A stretch of 34,251 nt of DNA from Anaerolineae bacterium (lineage in GTDB: Bacteria; Chloroflexota; Anaerolineae; J036; Brachytrichaceae). Numbering within the stretch: the first letter of the stretch is position 1; the number at the start of each line of letters is the position of its first letter. Below, piece after piece: positions 1-7,675 of this stretch. Position numbers and translations under genes: made by a program. The notes under the pieces are model-generated. The model did no database searches. It saw nothing but the letters and a program-made list of their open reading frames with translations, and was not told where the DNA came from. Location of the stretch: the NCBI GenBank assembly GCA_023511655.1, contig JAIMBB010000019.1:1-34251 (forward strand). Reading direction: 5' to 3'.

Positions 1-930
1 CGGTTTGATGATCAGCACCTGTCCGATCTGCAATGCCTCGGCCCTGACGCCTGGGTTGTTCTTGAGCAGCTCATCCAGGGAGATGTTGTGGGCGAGTGCG
101 ATGGCGAGCAGCGTGTCGCCGGCCTTGACGGTATAGGTGACGGGCGGGCTGATGGCGGCGGCCAGCGGCGTAGCGGCGGCCGGGTTGGCAGCGTCTTCGG
201 CGGTTGCGCTGGGCTGGGCTGGCAAGGCTGCCGGGTCGGGCGTTGCCGTCGGCGGCGGGGCGATGTACTCCAACACGGCATCGTCCCAGAATACCTCGTT
301 GTGGCGCACGTTGTCTTTCATCGTCGTGGAGGTATACAGGATGACCGTGGGCGAGCGCACCTCGACTTCTACGCTGAACTGGACGAATTCGTCTTTGGCT
401 TCCTGTTCGGCCGACCAGATTACCTGGCCGTTGAGCGGGCTCGGACGGCCGTTGTCGCCGCCTAAAGGGTCCACGCCCACCTTCACCCGAATGTCACGCG
501 ATGGTCGCGCTGAGATCGGGCTTTCGTCGTTGGTTGACCACACTTGCCCCCAGATCGTGAAGCGGATGCGGGAGCCTACCTGTACGTCGTTCACCACGCG
601 ATAGAGGCCGCCGGTGAATGTGGCGTTTTCGGTCCAGATGCGCTGCGAAGATGTGCCGCTGTGCGCGCGGCTCGTCGCGCGGTCAAATTGCGGTTGGAAG
701 TTCACCCCAGGCAAATCGTTCTCCGAACGCGGGATGAACCACGCTCCCCATCCAGCCGGCACGTTGCATGTGCCTTGCTGGCAGCTCGGGTCGCCCTGGA
801 ATCCGCCCTCAAATCCCTCGCTGAGGATGGGTTGCCCGGACTGGGCATGGGCCGACGCAACCGCGAGGAGAGCCGTGGCGACGAGAAATGCGCGCGCTGC
901 CGTGCGAATAGCGAAGTGTCGAACGCTCAT
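1..930 (-). CDS. Secreted LysM-domain protein, 3' end cut by window edge
   Basis: 310 codons are visible with no stop before the window edge. Residues 1-30 form a signal peptide (MSVRHFAIRTAARAFLVATA..., likely cleavage after AHA). Residues about 35-220 look like an all-beta jelly-roll of the carbohydrate-binding type, starting SEGFEGGF and ending EVFWDDAVLEY. A Pro/Ala/Thr-rich linker follows, then a LysM domain (YTVKAGDTLLAIALAHNIS... IGQVLIIKP) that runs off the edge. LysM domains bind peptidoglycan or chitin N-acetylglucosamine, so an exported, wall-associated protein is likely. The ATG at 930 lies 6 bases after the stop of the upstream glycosyltransferase gene, so the two are probably cotranscribed. 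There is no clear ribosome binding site. The jelly-roll assignment is inference from composition and motif style; the LysM call is firm. Confidence 0.85.
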   Translation of the reverse strand, partial: MSVRHFAIRTAARAFLVATALLAVASAHAQSGQPILSEGFEGGFQGDPSCQQGTCNVPAGWGAWFIPRSENDLPGVNFQPQFDRATSRAHSGTSSQRIWTENATFTGGLYRVVNDVQVGSRIRFTIWGQVWSTNDESPISARPSRDIRVKVGVDPLGGDNGRPSPLNGQVIWSAEQEAKDEFVQFSVEVEVRSPTVILYTSTTMKDNVRHNEVFWDDAVLEYIAPPPTATPDPAALPAQPSATAEDAANPAAATPLAAAISPPVTYTVKAGDTLLAIALAHNISLDELLKNNPGVRAEALQIGQVLIIKP

Positions 931-936
931 GTGCCG

Positions 937-3054
937 TTATTGCAGAGCCGAAATGATAACTGAATCCGAGCTCGGCTTGCCTTGTGCGTCCAGCACGTTC
1001 AAGCGGCGATTGTCCTCGCGCCGGTAGATGCCGATGCTTACCACGTCTCCGGGCTGTGCGCCGCCGGGCACGGCCAGCACGTGTTCGTCCACGATGCGAT
1101 CGCCGGCGCGCCAGATCGGCATGGGGAGGTAGCCCTTGGCCGGGCTGCTGTCGGCCTGCACCAGCGGCTGCGGCCGGCCATCACGCAACCAATGCACGAA
1201 GATAGCGTAGTCTTCGCCGACCGGTTCGGACGCACTCCAGATCAGCGTCACCGTGTAGAAGTTGGCCGGCTGCAGTGCTGGCTGCACGGTGGCCAGTTCT
1301 AGCGCGATGCCGCGTTCGAATTGCGCCAGAACGTCTCCTCCCGCAGACGCGCCGGTGGGAAGTGGCTCGGCGTGCACGCCGATGAACGCGCGGCGGGGTA
1401 CTGCATCGTTGTCGCCCTGCGCAAGCGGTCCCTCGATCACGTCGAGCGTGGCCGGAGCCGGCAATGCAGCCCGCAAAGCGCTCCAGTCGTGATTAGGATC
1501 CACGATGAGCAAGACCGGCGACGTTGGAACGCGCCCGGCCTGCTGCTTGCCGTTTGCGTCGCCTGAGACGGTCGTCCATTGCCCACCGGCCAGGAATTCG
1601 AGCGAGGGGTTGTCGTTGGCCAGGCGATGTTCGACCCAGATGTTCGAGGGCGGCAGGGCATCTTGTTCACGATCCTGCGCCCGTGCATTGATCAGGCGCG
1701 CCAGTTGAACGTTGTGATCTTCCAGCCAGTAGCGGGTGAGGGCGCGCTGAACGTAGTCGTTGAAGTAGTCGCTCACTGTGGTGATGGCGCTCAGGGTTAA
1801 CAACAACGCTGCGACGAATGCCGGTGGGCTGATCGTGCGGCGCAGGAAGACCGTCAACCCGGCCAGCACCCCACGCCGCGATAGCCAGGCCAGCGCCGTC
1901 TCCAGGCCGACTGCGGCGATGATGCAGGCAGCCGGCAAAGCGCCGATGGCACGCAGGAAGTGCGGCGTATCCTCGGCCAGCACAGTCGGGATGAGCATCG
2001 CGACCAGCCATAGCAGGACGAACTGAGGCGCGACGTTGGTCTCCACGCCCAAGATCTCGGTGCCGAAGCGCGACTGCCAACTCCGCAGCCAGCGCCATCC
2101 ACACACCACCAACCCGAGCGCGAACGCCGACGCCATCCAGCCGTCGAAGGCCGGCCGCAGCGAGAGGTTGTGCCGCCAGATGCGATCGCCCTGGAAGGCA
2201 AACATGCCGGCTGCTTTGCCCACGTTCGCGATCAGCATGCCGGGCAGGTCTCCGCCGTTGATGGCGGGGTTGAGGATGGAGACCTGGCCAGGGCGGCTGA
2301 AATACAGGTCGGCATGGCGGGTGAGCCAGAACAACAGAGGAGCGAGCACAACCAGCCCGGCGGCGACGAAGGCGAACACAGATAGCCGCCGGCGTTGCAT
2401 CACCGTTTCGCCATATCGCACGAACAGCTCCCGCCTCAGGCCGACCCACAAGCTAAGGCCATACAGCCCCACCAGAGGCAAGACGAGCTGGGCCGAAGTG
2501 TAGGTATAGAAGTTCAGCCCAAAGGCCGCACCGGCTAACGCTGCGTAAATCACACGCGGGCGAAGTGCGTTGGTGCGCAGGCCGGCGAAGATAAACGCCA
2601 TCATCGTGCACAGCACCAGCGGCAGGGTGATGGCGCGGAAGGCGACCCGGCTGAGGGCCAGGTGCCAGAACGTGACGGCCAGGATGGCAGCGCTCAAGGC
2701 GCCGATGCGCGGCGAGAACATGTTGCGCCCGGCGAAGTAGATCGCGACGAGGGTAAGGGTGCCGATGAACGCCGAAGTGATGCGCAGCGCCTCGGGCGTC
2801 CGCCCGAACAGCGCCACGCTGGCAGCCAGCACATACATGAACAATCCCTCGCGGCCGTTGTTCGCAGCGAAGTAGATGGCAAACTCGCCGTCCAACACGC
2901 GCAGCGCGTCCAGTCCGTAGTAGCCTTCGTCGCGGTACAGGCCAGGCGGCAGTTCCCCGATGCGATAGAAGCGCAGCGCCGCGCCGATGACGACGATCAG
3001 GATGAGCGACAGCCAGCCGACGAGTCGGCGGTTGGATATAGGGCCGAGGAACAA
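937..3054 (-). CDS. ArnT/PMT-like membrane glycosyltransferase (GT-C fold)
   Basis: This encodes about 705 aa with many hydrophobic segments in the first two thirds and a soluble C-terminal third. The first transmembrane helix (RRLVGWLSLILIVVIGAALR) is followed by the loop RDEGYYGLDALR, whose Asp-Glu pair matches the catalytic acidic motif of GT-C enzymes such as ArnT and protein mannosyltransferases, which transfer sugars from polyprenyl-phosphate donors outside the membrane. Substrate cannot be told. The open frame extends upstream to an ATG at 3180, but I prefer the TTG at 3054: a TACAAT box at 3068-3063 ends 8 bases before it, the first helix then starts about ten residues in, and the longer frame would start nose to nose with the divergent esterase. 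The LysM gene follows by 6 bases. Confidence 0.8.
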   Translation of the reverse strand: MFLGPISNRRLVGWLSLILIVVIGAALRFYRIGELPPGLYRDEGYYGLDALRVLDGEFAIYFAANNGREGLFMYVLAASVALFGRTPEALRITSAFIGTLTLVAIYFAGRNMFSPRIGALSAAILAVTFWHLALSRVAFRAITLPLVLCTMMAFIFAGLRTNALRPRVIYAALAGAAFGLNFYTYTSAQLVLPLVGLYGLSLWVGLRRELFVRYGETVMQRRRLSVFAFVAAGLVVLAPLLFWLTRHADLYFSRPGQVSILNPAINGGDLPGMLIANVGKAAGMFAFQGDRIWRHNLSLRPAFDGWMASAFALGLVVCGWRWLRSWQSRFGTEILGVETNVAPQFVLLWLVAMLIPTVLAEDTPHFLRAIGALPAACIIAAVGLETALAWLSRRGVLAGLTVFLRRTISPPAFVAALLLTLSAITTVSDYFNDYVQRALTRYWLEDHNVQLARLINARAQDREQDALPPSNIWVEHRLANDNPSLEFLAGGQWTTVSGDANGKQQAGRVPTSPVLLIVDPNHDWSALRAALPAPATLDVIEGPLAQGDNDAVPRRAFIGVHAEPLPTGASAGGDVLAQFERGIALELATVQPALQPANFYTVTLIWSASEPVGEDYAIFVHWLRDGRPQPLVQADSSPAKGYLPMPIWRAGDRIVDEHVLAVPGGAQPGDVVSIGIYRREDNRRLNVLDAQGKPSSDSVIISALQ

Positions 3055-3062
3055 GCGATGCG

Positions 3063-3068
3063 ATTGTA
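3063..3068 (-). promoter_or_regulatory. -10 box TACAAT, probable leaderless promoter
   Basis: TACAAT reads on the minus strand 8 bases before the TTG at 3054. Transcription would start within a base or two of the start codon. No good -35 box is seen. The same geometry recurs at six other genes in the window. Confidence 0.45.
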
Positions 3069-3178
3069 GCCCACGGCTATCCGCGTGAATGAGTGGAACA
3101 TGAGATCGCGTTCGTCCGCCATTGTATATTCTGGGGCTTGTTGTTGAGGGCGGGACCGATCGTCTCGTGGCGGCAAGC

Positions 3179-4057
3179 ATGAACTGGAAGATCTCCGAAG
3201 AGGTTCGTCAGGCCCGAAGGGCATTTTCATTTCCGGGCGGTGAGCATCGTGATGTCGGGGTGTTGTGCCTGCATGGTTTCACCGGTTCGCCGGCGGAGCT
3301 GCGGCCGCTGGGCGAGTATCTGGCCGATCGCGGCTTTGCCGTTGAAGGGCCGCTGTTGCCAAAGCACGGGGGCATGCCGCACGAACTCAAGGGCGCTACC
3401 TGGCGGTCCTGGGTCGGCGCATCTTACGATGCACTGAATGAGCTGGCAGATCGTTGCCAGCGCGTGTTCATCGCCGGTCTCTCGATGGGCGGTTTGATCA
3501 CGCTGCACCTGGCCGCCAGCGAGTGCTATCGCGCAGCTTGCAATGGCCAGCCTTCGCCTTTACGCGGCATCGTCGTGATGGCTGCGCCATCTGCGGTCAA
3601 CGATTCGCGCACTCGGCTCGTCCGCTTCGCCCGCTACTTCGTGCCGTATTACTATCCGCTCAAGGGCGCGAACTTCAATGACCAGAAGTTCCGTGCCGAG
3701 ATCCTTCAACGCATGGGCATGAGCGATGCCGAACTCAACCTGGACGATCCACGCGTACAAAAGCAGATCGTCGAGGGTGTGCGTATCCCCGTCGGCGCGA
3801 TTCATGAGTTGCTCGAGCTGAACCGATTGGTCATGCGCGAACTGCCGCGCGTCACGACGCCGGCCCTCTTTATCCAGGGCCGCAAGGATCGCGTCATCGC
3901 GCCGGACAGCGCCGAGGTGATCGCCTCGCGCGTCGGCGCGAAAGACAAACGCGTGATTTGGTATGAGAACAGCGGGCATGAGCTGCCCCTGGCGCCGGAT
4001 GCGCCGGCCATGTTCGAGGAGATCGGCGCGTTCATCCGCGCACACAGTTTGAACTGA
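3179..4057 (+). CDS. Alpha/beta-hydrolase, Est30-like carboxylesterase
   Basis: This encodes 292 aa of a cytoplasmic serine hydrolase resembling bacterial carboxylesterase Est30 and monoacylglycerol lipases, which cleave short- or medium-chain esters. The oxyanion motif is LCLHGFTGSP (about residue 25). The nucleophile elbow GLSMGG puts Ser102 at the active site, Asp237 lies in IQGRKDRV, and His267 in NSGHELP, so the triad is complete. The frame opens at a TTG (3122), but the ATG at 3179 begins just before the family's conserved region; a GTG at 3167 is an alternative. The stop overlaps the ATG of the next gene by one base (TGATG), so the two are translationally coupled. A TATATT at 3125-3130 is a possible -10 box but weakly supported. 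Family is confident; substrate is unknown. Confidence 0.88.
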   Translation: MNWKISEEVRQARRAFSFPGGEHRDVGVLCLHGFTGSPAELRPLGEYLADRGFAVEGPLLPKHGGMPHELKGATWRSWVGASYDALNELADRCQRVFIAGLSMGGLITLHLAASECYRAACNGQPSPLRGIVVMAAPSAVNDSRTRLVRFARYFVPYYYPLKGANFNDQKFRAEILQRMGMSDAELNLDDPRVQKQIVEGVRIPVGAIHELLELNRLVMRELPRVTTPALFIQGRKDRVIAPDSAEVIASRVGAKDKRVIWYENSGHELPLAPDAPAMFEEIGAFIRAHSLN

Positions 4058-4845
4058 TGATGAATCCGAAAGTCCAGACCCTGCTCAAGGCAGTCGTGTT
4101 GGCGGCATCGGGGCTGATGTTCTATGCCAAGATCAGCGACGGGACGCTTTCGTTTTATATCAACCAGCGTTTCGCCTGGCTCTCGCTGGTCGCCGTCATC
4201 CTCTACCTGGCCTTGGCGATGACGATGGTTTACCAGGCTACGCAGCAACGTCAATCCGAGAAGCGGCCGGGTGACCTTGCCGAGTTCGAAGTGATTCCGC
4301 TGCAGGCACGCACCCCGCGGCGGGCCTACTCACATCGCGCGTCGTGGTTGGCCCTCGGGCTGCTGGCCCTGCCGGCGTTGCTTGGGTTTTTCACCCCGGC
4401 GCGGCCGCTTGGCGCCAGCGCAATTGAAAGCCGAGGCATCGGCCTGGCTGCGCCCAGTCGTCCTGGGACAATAACCCAGGCGCAGCGCGTCGCCACCGGC
4501 CCGAAGAATATCCTGGACTGGCTGCGCGAGTTTTCACGTTCTGCCGATCCGGGCGCGTTCGACGGCAGAGAGGTGGACGTGATCGGCTTCGTGTATAAAG
4601 ATCCGCGCGCCAGGCCGAACGAATTCTGGGTCTCGCGCTTCGCCGTCAGTTGCTGCGTGGCTGATGCGACCGCCATAGGCTTGCTGGTGCAGACTGAAGA
4701 TGCCGAAGCGCTGGAGCCTGATAGCTGGGTGCGGGTGGTGGGCAAGCTGAAGGCGGGCGAATTCGCCGGCGAAAGCATCCCCGTCGTCGTTGCCGAGCGC
4801 GTGGAGCGCACACAGCAGCCGGAACACCCCTATCTCTATCCGTAA
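4057..4845 (+). CDS. DUF1980 / TIGR03943-family membrane protein
   Basis: This encodes 262 aa. Hydrophobic helices lie at about residues 10-24, 39-60 and 96-114, followed by a soluble C-terminal domain. The diagnostic block is VIGFVYKDP...NEFWVSRFAVSCCVADA (about residues 172-206), with a Cys-Cys pair and an Ala-Asp-Ala motif typical of TIGR03943. Members are usually encoded beside a DUF318/UPF0718 permease and are called putative permease subunits; the transported substrate is not established. Here no permease lies alongside. Instead the gene is coupled by a one-base overlap to an esterase. There is no ribosome binding site, consistent with reinitiation. The stop is followed by the tandem repeat array at 4892. 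Confidence 0.85.
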   Translation: MMNPKVQTLLKAVVLAASGLMFYAKISDGTLSFYINQRFAWLSLVAVILYLALAMTMVYQATQQRQSEKRPGDLAEFEVIPLQARTPRRAYSHRASWLALGLLALPALLGFFTPARPLGASAIESRGIGLAAPSRPGTITQAQRVATGPKNILDWLREFSRSADPGAFDGREVDVIGFVYKDPRARPNEFWVSRFAVSCCVADATAIGLLVQTEDAEALEPDSWVRVVGKLKAGEFAGESIPVVVAERVERTQQPEHPYLYP

Positions 4846-4891
4846 CACTCCTGCTCGGTCAGACTGCTCGTATTCCGGCGCCCGATAAAGG

Positions 4892-5010
4892 GTCGTCAAG
4901 TCGCGAAGGTCGTCAGGTCAAGAGAGTCGTCAAGTCGCGAAGGTCGTCAGGTCAAGAGAGTCGTCAAGTCGTGAAGGTCGTCAGGTCAGGAGGGTCGTCA
5001 GGTCGTTCTT
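4892..5010 (+). repeat. Tandem array, 17-bp unit (34-bp higher-order unit)
   Basis: Seven consecutive 17-base units occupy 4892-5010. Two unit types alternate: gtcgtcaagtcgcgaag and gtcgtcaggtcaagaga. They make a 34-base higher-order repeat with copies at 4892-4925, 4926-4959 (identical) and 4960-4993 (few differences), and a last half-copy. The array is flanked by related sequence: an attccggcgcccgataaa stretch at 4872 and a ccttccggcacctgataaa stretch at 5021. The unit is not a multiple of three, so coding is unlikely. It fills most of the gap between the DUF1980 gene and the first LysM-M23 gene. There are no unique spacers, so it is not a CRISPR. Confidence 0.9.
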
Positions 5011-5064
5011 ATTCCCGCGCCTTCCGGCACCTGATAAACGGTCGCCGAGTCTGACCCCCGTCGC

Positions 5065-5070
5065 TATAAT
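5065..5070 (+). promoter_or_regulatory. -10 box TATAAT, probable leaderless promoter
   Basis: A perfect TATAAT ends 8 bases before the ATG at 5079, too close for a leader with a ribosome binding site. The start of transcription is predicted at 5077-5079. No -35 box is convincing. Confidence 0.6.
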
Positions 5071-5078
5071 CGCCACGG

Positions 5079-6275
5079 ATGAAACGGCGCAGTCGTTATG
5101 AACTGCCGACCCGGCGCAACCGCCCGCTCCCCGCGCTGCAATCTCATAGGCTGAGGAGTTCTGTCACCGGGTCGTCGCGCTATCTCACCCATATCTTCAT
5201 CCTGGCTATCCTCGTCGGCGCCGGCTTGTTGGCGAGCGCGCGGCTGGTCGTCCCGACAGAAGCGACGAAAGCAGAGAGCGGCTCCCCTTTTTCATTGCCG
5301 GGGGTGCGGGAGATCAACCGCAGCCTGCGCGCCACCGCCGAACCGGCCATCATCGGCGGCTTGCCCGAAGCGAACCCCGATCTCATCCAGCGCGATTTCG
5401 TGCTGCCCGGCAGTGATCCGGGCGCGATGGCCGGGCCGATCTCGAAACGGCCGCGCCAGCTCAACACCTACTCCGTGGTAGCCGGCGACACCATCTTCGG
5501 CATCGCCCTTAAATTCGGTCTCACCCCGGAGACCATCCTGTGGTCGAACTACAAGACCTTGAAAGACAACCCTGACCTGCTCAGCATCGGCCAGCAGCTC
5601 ATCATTCCACCGGAGAACGGGCTGATTGTGGATGTGGAAGCGGGCGATACAATTGATGGCCTGGCGCGGCGCTTCAGAGTGCCGCCCGAGCGCATTGTGA
5701 ACGAGCCAATCAATGGCCTGCGCGATATTAACCAGCCACTGAGCATCGGCCAGCTCATCTACGTGCCGGGTGGCGAGCGCGAAATGGTGGTCTGGCAGGT
5801 GCCAAAGCCGGTCGAGGTGAGGCGCACGGTGAGCGGCGTGCGGGTCTATCGCGTAGGCGTGTGCGGCGAGGTCGCCATTCCTGCGCTTGGGACGGGAACA
5901 TTCGTGTGGCCGGCCAACCGGCGCTATCTGTCGGGCTACAACTTCAGCAACGTGCATCCTGGCCTGGACATTGCTGGTCGTCTCGGCGAACCGATCTACG
6001 CTTCGGATGCCGGCACCGTCATCTATGCCGGGTATTCATTGAATGCGGCAGGGCGACCGGTTGGCTACGGCCAGTATGTTGTGCTCGACCACGGCAACGG
6101 CTATCAGACGCTCTATGCTCATGCCAGCCAGCTCTATGTGCGATGTGGGCAACAGGTGCAACGCGGCGCGGTGATCGGGGCCATCGGATCCGTCGGGCGT
6201 TCGACCGGACCGCATCTGCACTATGAGATTCGCTACGGCAGCCGTGCGGTGAACCCGTGGTCGTTGCTGCCGTGA
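5079..6275 (+). CDS. LysM-M23 murein endopeptidase, paralogue 1
   Basis: This encodes 398 aa. A basic N-terminus is followed by one membrane helix at about 36-58, so the rest is outside the membrane. Two LysM domains follow (about 130-177, starting YSVVAGDTIFGIALKFG, and 181-232, starting VDVEAGDTIDGLARRF), then a peptidase M23 (lysostaphin/NlpD-type) domain at about 270-395. Zinc and catalytic residues are present: His and Asp in HPGLD (near 293), His in LYAHAS, and HLH in TGPHLHYEIRYG. M23 enzymes cut peptide cross-links of peptidoglycan, so a wall-remodelling hydrolase is likely. The next gene encodes a paralogue with the same order of domains. The promoter box at 5065 points to a leaderless start at 5079. 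Confidence 0.92.
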   Translation: MKRRSRYELPTRRNRPLPALQSHRLRSSVTGSSRYLTHIFILAILVGAGLLASARLVVPTEATKAESGSPFSLPGVREINRSLRATAEPAIIGGLPEANPDLIQRDFVLPGSDPGAMAGPISKRPRQLNTYSVVAGDTIFGIALKFGLTPETILWSNYKTLKDNPDLLSIGQQLIIPPENGLIVDVEAGDTIDGLARRFRVPPERIVNEPINGLRDINQPLSIGQLIYVPGGEREMVVWQVPKPVEVRRTVSGVRVYRVGVCGEVAIPALGTGTFVWPANRRYLSGYNFSNVHPGLDIAGRLGEPIYASDAGTVIYAGYSLNAAGRPVGYGQYVVLDHGNGYQTLYAHASQLYVRCGQQVQRGAVIGAIGSVGRSTGPHLHYEIRYGSRAVNPWSLLP

Positions 6276-6300
6276 CAGCGTAGAATACCGGCCTTTGCGG

Positions 6301-6347
6301 CACCCTCCAGGTATGCCATGAGAGCGGGAGTCGCTCTTCGGAGGGTG
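6301..6347 (+). promoter_or_regulatory. Two nested hairpins in the leader of LysM-M23 paralogue 2
   Basis: An outer 8-bp perfect inverted repeat pairs caccctcc (6301-6308) with ggagggtg (6340-6347). Inside it, agagcg (6321-6326) pairs with cgctct (6332-6337) around a five-base loop. A TAGAAT hexamer at 6282-6287 could be the promoter. The right arm of the outer stem contains a ggagg sequence that resembles a ribosome binding site but lies about 20 bases before the ATG at 6367. The element could be an attenuator, a translation regulator or an mRNA stabiliser. The structure is seen; the role is inferred. Confidence 0.4.
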
Positions 6348-6366
6348 GTTTTGCGCATGGTGAATC

Positions 6367-7590
6367 ATGGACTCAGACCGTAACAAGATCGGCGCAAACC
6401 AATCGCTCATCGCGCGCACGCAGCGCTTGGCGCAAGAGGTGCGTGAGCGCGCGGCCTGGGCGGCGTTGGCTTCGCAAGAATTCCTGCGCTCGGAGGATGC
6501 GCGCTGGCGTGCGCTCATCGTAGTTGGGCGCTTTACGGCGCATAGTGCCATCCTCTTCGTGCTTGCTCTGGCCGTGATCCTGGCCGGCCTTGGGGTCGGC
6601 GCGGCCGGTCGAAGCGGCGCGGCTGCAAGCGTCGTGCCAGCGCCGGCCGGCGTCACCCAAACCACCGGCCGTTCGCCGATCATCCTGTCCAGCGGCGGTG
6701 CCTTCATCTCGCCTGGTGGGCCGGCTCTCCAATCCCGATCGGTTGGCGCCGCCAGCCAGGACTCGACGCTGATTGTGCGTGACGTGGTGTTCGCCGTAGC
6801 CAAGACGGCCGAGGCGCGCACCGGCATCATCACCTACACCGTCAAGCCCGGCGACAACGTCGAAACGATTGCCCAGCGGTTCGGCCTGTTGCCTACCACG
6901 ATCGTGTGGTCGAACCGAGAAGTAGAAGATAACCCTGACGTGTTGCGCGTCGGTCAGGTGCTCAACATCCTGCCGACCGACGGCATCCTATACACCGTGG
7001 AAGCGAACGATACCCTTTCGGGCATCGCCGAGCGCTTCAAAGCCGATGTAGAAGACATATTGAAATCGCCGTTGAACAAGCTGGCATCTGGGGCGAACCT
7101 GGTGCCCGGCATGCGCATCGTGGTGCCGGGCGGCGTCAAGCCGTTCGTGCCGCGGGTCGTACAGGCTGACGTCCGCCCCAGCCCGGCCAGCGGCTCTGGA
7201 TATGCCGGGCCTGCGCCGCGCTTCGCGGCCAGCGGCGCATTTGCCTGGCCGACGCGCGGCTATATTTCGCAAGGCTTCCGCTATTACCATCGCGGCGTTG
7301 ACATCGCCAACGCCATCGGCGTGCCCATCTTTGCCGCCGATGGCGGGTATGTGACCTACGCCGGATGGAGCAACGTGGGTTACGGCTACATGGTGCAGAT
7401 AGATCATGGCAATGGCTTCTCCACCCTGTATGCGCACCTCAGCCAGTGGTATGTAGATCCCGGTCAGGCAGTCTCGCGTGGGCAGATCATTGGCGCGATG
7501 GGCAGCACCGGCAACTCGACCGGCCCACACCTGCACTTCGAGATCCGCTACGGCGGTGTGCCGCAGAACCCCTTGGTTTATTTGCAGTAG
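6367..7590 (+). CDS. LysM-M23 murein endopeptidase, paralogue 2
   Basis: This encodes 407 aa with the same architecture as the gene before it: membrane helix at about 58-80, LysM 1 at about 155-205 (YTVKPGDNVETIAQRFG), LysM 2 at about 206-255 (YTVEANDTLSGIAERF), and an M23 domain at about 290-405 with HRGVDIA, LYAHLSQW and TGPHLHFEIRYGG, so the zinc site is complete. The pair probably arose by tandem duplication. The N-terminal cytoplasmic region (about 57 aa) is longer and more charged than in paralogue 1 and unrelated to it, which may localise the two differently. The gene lies 91 bases after paralogue 1, and the gap holds a TAGAAT box and nested hairpins, so it may be controlled separately. 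Confidence 0.92.
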   Translation: MDSDRNKIGANQSLIARTQRLAQEVRERAAWAALASQEFLRSEDARWRALIVVGRFTAHSAILFVLALAVILAGLGVGAAGRSGAAASVVPAPAGVTQTTGRSPIILSSGGAFISPGGPALQSRSVGAASQDSTLIVRDVVFAVAKTAEARTGIITYTVKPGDNVETIAQRFGLLPTTIVWSNREVEDNPDVLRVGQVLNILPTDGILYTVEANDTLSGIAERFKADVEDILKSPLNKLASGANLVPGMRIVVPGGVKPFVPRVVQADVRPSPASGSGYAGPAPRFAASGAFAWPTRGYISQGFRYYHRGVDIANAIGVPIFAADGGYVTYAGWSNVGYGYMVQIDHGNGFSTLYAHLSQWYVDPGQAVSRGQIIGAMGSTGNSTGPHLHFEIRYGGVPQNPLVYLQ

Positions 7591-7660
7591 ATTGTGGGAA
7601 AGCGCGAGCGGAGATGGGTGATTCCGCTACAATTCAGCTTCATACTCAACCTGGTGTCCG

Positions 7661-7666
7661 TATAGT
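7661..7666 (+). promoter_or_regulatory. -10 box TATAGT, probable leaderless promoter
   Basis: TATAGT ends 9 bases before the ATG at 7676, giving a predicted leader of about 3 bases. A second hexamer, TACAAT near 7628, is an alternative that would give a normal leader. Confidence 0.4.
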
Positions 7667-7675
7667 CACAGGCCT

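Noticed and set aside
3055-3180. N-terminal extension of the GT-C glycosyltransferase to an ATG at 3180
   Set aside because: It would collide with the divergent esterase start, adds a Pro/Ser/Arg-rich stretch before the first helix, and the TACAAT-8-TTG arrangement supports 3054.
4892-5010. CRISPR array
   Set aside because: The units are contiguous with no unique spacers between them, and no cas genes are present.
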